Shown here piece by piece: positions 58,303 to 64,000 of a stretch of DNA of 64,000 nt; within the stretch, counting starts at the first letter, position 1, and each line of letters begins with the position of its first letter. Source of the stretch: Chionoecetes opilio (lineage: Eukaryota > Arthropoda > Malacostraca > Decapoda > Majidae); the NCBI GenBank assembly GCA_016584305.1, contig JACEEZ010000135.1, positions 47,501 to 111,500 of the forward strand, written 5' to 3'. Below the pieces are notes generated by a model. That model was not told the DNA's origin. It did not search any database and saw only the letters and a program-made list of their open reading frames with translations. The position numbers and the translations under genes are program-made.

Positions 58303-58770
58303 ACGGGCGGGCTTAGAGGCAGTCCCACTTGATCAAAGGTAACAAAAATGGCTACTAAATGGCTTCAGGCTACTAAAGTATAATATAATTTCAAGGTATT
58401 TAGAGGCAGTCTCACTCAATTATAGGTAACAAAATGGCTATAGGCTACTAAACTATAATATAATTTCCAGGTATTTAACTTTCTCACTATATTTCACCAG
58501 CTTCTCAGTAGTTGTGTGAACAGTAGCCCATTTTTTACTCACATGTGTAGAATTATAATGGAAGATAGAATGACACTCCCACTTCATAAAAGATAACAAA
58601 TATGGCTACTAAATGCCTTCACGCTACTAAACTATAATATAATTTCTAAGGTATTTAACGGTGTCACTATATTTCAGCAGCTTCTCAGTAGTTGTGTGAA
58701 CAGTAGCCCGTTTTTTTACTCACATGTGTAGAATTAGAAGATAGAATGACACTCCCACTTCATACAAGGT
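58281..58770 (+). repeat. Tandem copies of the PHF10 stop-codon region in the 3' flank
   Basis: The coding end ATGGCGTCAGGCTACTAAAC is echoed by ATGGCTTCAGGCTACTAAAG (58359), ATGGCTATAGGCTACTAAAC (58434) and ATGCCTTCACGCTACTAAAC (58611). Longer shared blocks include CTTCTCAGTAGTTGTGTGAA. Confidence 0.85.
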
Positions 58771-59029
58771 TAGCAAAAGTGTTTCAGTAAAGAAGATGGA
58801 TTTTATTTGGCAGTAGTTGTTTTACTTAAAGGCAACTGCAGTAATCTGTAAATCCCACACATTCATATTTTCCTCACAACTTTCACACACATTTCTAACT
58901 AAGATATGACTGTTGGAAGTCCCGATGCCTTGACTTCTCACATAGCACAGCATATGAAAAGCTCAGCACTAGAAGGCTCATAAAAGTAATGCAAGGTGTT
59001 AGTTCCTCTGAAAAAGATTGGGTGGTATT

Positions 59030-59319
59030 CCAGATGAACACCGAATTCACTTTGGTGGACGAAACTATTTTTTTCTGGTGCGTTTTGATGTGTTTTGAAT
59101 TAATCTGCTAACCGTTTCCGTCGTAATTTATTATTATATCTTTTTTTTAAGGCAGAGGTTAAGTTGAGTTAGGTTAGTTTTTTTTTTTTTTTTTTATTTC
59201 TGTTGCAAAGAAAGAAAAGAAAAGTGATTTGTGACAGAAAACAGATTAATTCAAAACACATCAGAACATACCAGAAAAAAATAGTTTCGTCCACCAAAGG
59301 CAGTTCGGTGTTCATCTGG
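59030..59319. mobile_element. Foldback element, family C, copy 2 (3' side of PHF10)
   Basis: Arms of about 100 bp from CCAGATGAACACCGAATTCA to its complement, with the same GGTGGACGAAAC core as copy 1. Confidence 0.75.
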
Positions 59320-59580
59320 AAATTTACCAAAGATTGATTAATTTAACTCGAGGTGGCATTAACAGCCTAAGTAAATCTATAAAATCATTGCTATAGATAT
59401 AAAGTCTCTTAGTGACTTACAGTACTTTCATAGTGAAATGACCACAAAGCAGCAACAGCAAAATATGTTTGTTGTCCCTGCACCTACTCGCCTTGCCTCC
59501 CTTCTAAAGTATTCCATAAAACATTTACTTATACTCATAAATCATACTTTATATTGTCATAGCATGAACCAATTCTCTCA

Positions 59581-59792
59581 TTAACCCCTTCACGCCCAGA
59601 TCTTTCCTTTGCTATAAATAAATTGTATGTTGTCGAGCCATAAAATCATGAAAAGTAACTGAATATACCAAATTAGGTAGTGGCAAGGATACTAAACAGG
59701 TCATATCTATAAAATATTGCTTATAATCACTAAAAATCGTCTAATGGTAGCCAAATAACAATGAAAATTACGTTCTGGGTCTGAAGGGGTTA
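59581..59792. mobile_element. piggyBac-type MITE downstream of PHF10
   Basis: TTAA plus CCCCTTCACGCCCAGATC at the left; the right end reads GGGTCTGAAGGGGTTAC, so one TTAA has mutated. Confidence 0.75.
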
Positions 59793-60623
59793 CAGCTGAA
59801 TATCTTACCTAACCATCACAGTCACAACCATTCCAGCATTTCCTCATCATCAACTTTGTCACATTTTAGTTAAGTACACATGCTTGACTAATTACCTTTT
59901 ACATTCTACACATGAGAAGCAGTAGTACGTGTGCTATACATGTAACATACATTGCTGCTGTCCTGCCATAAGGTCGTAACAGTGGACACAGGGAACACGA
60001 AGGCTCATTTAGGAGTTAGGTTTTCCAAAATACATAGAAAGACAGTTATAGCAAAAATAGGCTTTACAGATATAAGGAAATTCTACAAGGGTCCATCCTG
60101 ACATTTTATGCTTCTTTACAATCACCAGTGTCACTATTTCTGGTCTAGATAAGTCAATGCCGTTGTATACAATCAGCACACTACTATAAAAAATATACTT
60201 TTATACAGGGAACTGCATTGCATTACAGCTTATACGACTTATACGTAGATAGCAAAGTGATACGGTTAGCTTTGCTTTGAATCAAACTTGCTTTAGTTAA
60301 AATTTAAAGTTGATGAATTCCTCTTGGAGAAAAAATCTGATAGTTGGTTTGTGGTACAGTAATCAGTGTTATTGTGCCCGAGATATCCTGGTATAAATCT
60401 TGCTTTATTTTGTTACAGCGAGTCAGGCCATTATCACATATTACACAAATATAAATTCCTTACGAAAAAAAGCTCAACTTACTGCAAATAAAGCTGTGTT
60501 AGCTGTAGCAGATCATTAGATAAATCAAAACCCATATGAATATACGTAAGAGTGTATCCAATTTGTTGGACATTAGCAGCGAATATAGATGCGTTTCTAA
60601 AAAAATATATAACTACTTGTACT

Positions 60624-60820
60624 GGCTGCACGCTATGTCAGGGCCCCTTCACTCCCCCCTTCCGAACGCACGGGATTGGCCGAGATGATGGGTGTTGGGT
60701 TAGAATGCCTTACTTCAAATTCCGCCCTAAAGATACAACCAAACACCTCGGCCAATCCCGTACGTTCGGAAGGGGGAGTGAGGGGGCCCCATTTTTGCAA
60801 AGTTAACGTGCGGCGAGTAT
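60624..60820. mobile_element. Foldback element, family A, copy 2
   Basis: Inverted arms GGGCCCCTTCACTCCCCCTT / AAGGGGGAGTGAGGGGGCCC plus CGAACGCACGGGATTGGCC and its complement. It is noncoding. Confidence 0.7.
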
Positions 60821-60824
60821 AGGC

Positions 60825-62284
60825 ATTGCTTGTAGTCTGCTATGCCTATATAGTAGAGTAAACCTAAAATAATGCCTATATAAATAATCCTTGTCAGCAA
60901 CTTTTATATGATGCCATGTCGTCAATTTGAACATTTGCATAGCCCTTGTGGCGAGCCTTGATAACGTTACTCATAGACCAGGGTCGTCATTTCTATTGCC
61001 GCCCACCCTGCCTCTTAACACTACTGTCATCAAGGGTACAGTACAGTAGGAGAAAGGAATAGGTTGGCACTAGCACCATGTGGCACACTTATCAAAGAAG
61101 TGTGGGACAGCAGCAAAACAAAGAAAACACTGCTTGATACAAACGCTGTAAACCACAGGTCAAATGGCACACTGCAAATGTGTGTATTATTTGCCACCAC
61201 AGAGAGGATACTTTTCCCTCACCTAGTGTACAGGCACAGGATCGCTCACAACCCTAAGATGCCCTGCGAATTACGTGCCAAAATGTTTTGAGCCTGCCGT
61301 ATGTTCTTGGATATCTTGACTTCACAGGGAAGAGGAGTGCACATATTTCTTTTATCGCCTTTTGCTATATATTATTCATTTATGGATTGCAAACGTGTCC
61401 ATTTACTACTTTCCAAAGAGCATATTCCTCCCCATCACTTATCATTTAATTTTAATATATTTCCTTCTCCCAATTTATACACGAGGCCTTCTCCCAAACA
61501 TGTGGGGGGGCACTAACACAGCAGTTTGCTCACAAAAAATACTAAATAAATTTGTGATTTGCACATCCGTAGCAAAATGATTCTATAAAAATGTAAATTT
61601 TTACAAAGTTATATTCAAGAAGAAAAAAATATTTTGTTTACAAAATAACTACATATACAAATCCTCTGTTTAAATAAGTCTTCACATCTAGTTCCCTGCC
61701 GGCAGAGCACTGAGCAGAATAACGTTCTGAGTCACAGTGAGAGTTGTCATGGTACAGCGTACAGCCAGGAGACAGATCAAATGTATCACCAGAATGCACT
61801 CCACGGCTGTTGTCTTGTAGATCCTGGCGTTCATTGTGCCCCTTGTCAACTGAACAGAATGCATCCTCGTGACACTACACTTCCCATAATCCAAGAAATG
61901 TTGTTTTATTGTGCAGAGAAATGTACACCAGTTTTCCACTCTACAATTCATTCCAATCTCTGTGGCTCACACACGGAATGCCTCCACCATATTTGTCCAC
62001 TGTAGCAGAGCTTGTGTAACGAGTACTGCTACAGTGGATACATCATTTCAAGCAGCCACTGTTGGCTGTACCATGTTTCAAAGTTGCATTTGACAGTGTG
62101 CTCACATTTTCTACCAAATGTACATGAAAATAATGTGGTATTCTACACATCACTATTGTTGGTTCCACACTTTCAGTTCAGCCTGAAGGTTTAACAATTT
62201 TGTACATTTAACAAAAACTGTTTTAAAGCATGACAATTTTGTTCATACAATGATGTAGTCTTCATTCATAATTCATAATCATGT
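60825..62284. other. Intergenic sequence, nothing recognised
   Basis: AT-rich with short frames only; I see no supported gene, RNA or element. Confidence 0.5.
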
Positions 62285-63433
62285 ATTATTTAACAAACCG
62301 CTATGACAACCTCAAGTTGTGCAGCCTTTGCCACTCAGTACCAGTGTGACGGGAAGTGAGTGAATGTTAGCGTACAGAATGATGCTAGCGGTGGTGTATT
62401 GAGGTGTACGAGTCAAGAAGTCCAGCCATGCATGGTGGTGGTGGTGGTGGTGGTGGTGGTGGCGGCACCGGCCGTGGCGGGTCTTGTGCCTTGACTTACA
62501 GGGAACAGAGCAACAGTACTGGTGTTGGTTGCCTTGTACGGCTATGTGGTAACTGAGGCAGACCGGTGGAGTCACCCGCTACAGGGAAACAGTCGGGGGT
62601 TATGAGTAATTTTTTAATGATTTGACATTAATTGTAACTTTTGAAAAAATCTTATATTCAGTAAGGAAGAAATGGTATTGCAACAGAGTTAGATTTCTTG
62701 GAGCTAGAATCAACTGATCATATCTTACAATTCTTAATATTTAGATTCATATTGTTCTGACTTAAAATATTTATAAAATACCTTGAAAGACTTGAAAAGT
62801 AAAGCTCAGTTTTAATTATTATTATAGCATATGAGCAAACAGTCATACTTCACATTCATCAGGAAAATAATGGCATTGCTAAAAATCATCAAAGTAACAG
62901 TTAACAAAGTGAAATAAGTTATCATATACAAGTAAGACACCTCATTTCTTAAGAATCTGTCCATACATTCTTAAAGTAAAGTAGTGTATTTAGGATTTCA
63001 TTCTTGCCACTGAAGTGACAGCGTCAGATAATCAGATAAAAGCATTACTCTGTGCTCATGTCACTACACAAAACACTTTGGCTCCAATAAAATGTAAAAA
63101 ATGGCTAAAAAGAGGCACTAGGTGTAAAAAAAAAAAAACTATTAACAAGTTACAACAGCTTCTATTTTCCACAAAACAAAGTTATATTACCAGACAAACT
63201 TGGTACCTGATTCATAAATTTCCAAGTAATAGTTTTGTAAGAAAATACACCATCATATAACAATGAGTATTGTCAGTTGTATGTAATAGCAGCAAATTAA
63301 ACCTTCACATCCTTAACTCAAGTAACGTCCCTGTAGTCCAGCATTCTTATCTCCCACCAGTACCAAACAGTTCAACTGTCATCATACAAAATGTTCTATG
63401 GCAGTATTCAGAGCTACTGTGATCTTGTAGACA
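62285..63433 (-). other. Probable 3'UTR/downstream region of the UIM gene
   Basis: AT-rich sequence downstream of the UIM-gene stop. It holds a short GGT run (62438-62462) and no convincing open frame on either strand. The 3' end of the transcript cannot be placed from sequence. Confidence 0.35.
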
Positions 63434-63707
63434 TTATTTTTCCGTGAGCGACAACTCGAGGATGCGCTTCAAAGTCTCTTCTTCCTGTTTCCGCCTTGCC
63501 TCCTCCTCTTCCTGGTGCCGCTGTGACAGAGACAAGGCCATGGCCATCTCAGAGTCCAGGATGCTGCCGCCCGGGGTCACGGCCACGCCCCCCGGCACGG
63601 CCACGTCGCCCTCGGGCTCCAGGCGCAGCTGGCTCAGAGGGGCCGGCTGGGAGGACGGCTGTACTCCACCGCCCTTGCTGTTTAGTGCCAAGGACTCCTC
63701 GATGGCT
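63434..63707 (-). CDS. Terminal exon of a UIM-containing protein, probably ANKRD13-like (partial)
   Basis: The acceptor TTTTCTCTTTGCAG precedes 63707 and the open frame runs to a TAA at 63434-63436. The encoded tail begins RAIEESLAL (a ubiquitin-interacting-motif core). A Pro/Gly-rich linker follows, then a second UIM-like AMALSLSQ, a Glu/Arg-rich helix and a final ILELSLTEK. Repeated UIMs at the extreme C-terminus ending in a LSLTEK-type sequence fit the ANKRD13 family, which binds Lys63-ubiquitin on endocytic cargo. The assignment rests on this one exon; other UIM proteins are possible. Earlier exons lie beyond the window's right edge. The gene is convergent with the PHF10-like gene. Confidence 0.6.
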
Positions 63708-64000
63708 CTGCAAAGAGAAAAATAATGTACTGTAGCGGATGGCACCACAAACCTTGTCCATCAAGGCAGGTTGCATTACCTGCTGGGGTCGTCATCCTAG
63801 AAATACTGATACAGGATAATAACAAGAGCAGTTCAAGACTGCACACATCTGCCAAACCTGAACTATTCAGTATGTTATATATAAACATTAAAAATCATCA
63901 CACATGTGTTTTGCCCAGTTTATCGTTCTCTAATACAAGCGCGGCCTTCGAACCCTTGGCCAACGGGCCTTAGAAGGACAGTTGTGTTGGGTTCCCCTTG

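Noticed and set aside
62312..62575. His-run frame on the minus strand
   Set aside because: It comes from a GGT microsatellite; no splice or domain support.

Overview
The window is animal nuclear DNA. Genes are split into many short exons with GT-AG or GC-AG introns, and the sequence is extremely rich in microsatellites, minisatellites, foldback elements, MITEs and LINE remnants. Simple-repeat load, scattered TTAGG-like tracts and the proteins encoded suggest an arthropod, most likely a decapod crustacean. That assignment is inference from general features, not from a marker gene.

Layout. Positions 1-9,160 are almost entirely simple repeats: GA/CT, GGA/TCC and a 4.7-kb TTC block. Positions 9,160-26,400 hold no host gene that I can recognise. 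They contain foldback elements, a hAT-type element with a perfect 8-bp target duplication, a 5'-truncated LINE reverse transcriptase inserted into a TCC tract, and a 31-bp satellite grown inside a piggyBac-type MITE. A garbled second copy of the satellite's left flank follows the satellite and is probably an assembly artefact.

Two genes were reconstructed exon by exon with every reading-frame phase checked. (1) A zer-1/ZYG11-family gene on the minus strand, 42,646 to 26,887, has 12 coding exons and about 780 codons. It is the predicted substrate receptor of a CUL2 ubiquitin ligase for N-terminal glycine degrons. Two of its introns appear to be GC-AG. (2) A PHF10/SAYP-family gene on the plus strand, 48,183 to 58,302, has 14 coding exons and 1,454 codons. 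It is the predicted chromatin-remodelling subunit of a PBAF-type SWI/SNF complex, with a SAY region, PHD fingers and a large arthropod N-terminal half containing two in-frame tandem repeat domains. The two genes are divergent and share a roughly 5.5-kb intergenic region. At the right edge, 63,707 to 63,434 on the minus strand, is the last exon of a ubiquitin-interacting-motif protein, probably ANKRD13-like, convergent with the PHF10 gene.

The most striking signal is a recurring architecture: many of the intronic tandem arrays in these two genes contain an exon edge with its splice site as part of the repeat unit. Same-strand copies of real donors or acceptors are repeated 2 to about 62 times at zer-1 exons 1, 4, 5, 8, 9 and 11, at the zer-1 5'UTR acceptor, and at PHF10 exon 5. 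The PHF10 stop-codon region is copied in the same way. This looks like local tandem duplication that often spans splice junctions and builds decoy splice-site arrays. The coding repeats of PHF10 exon 3 may have the same origin.
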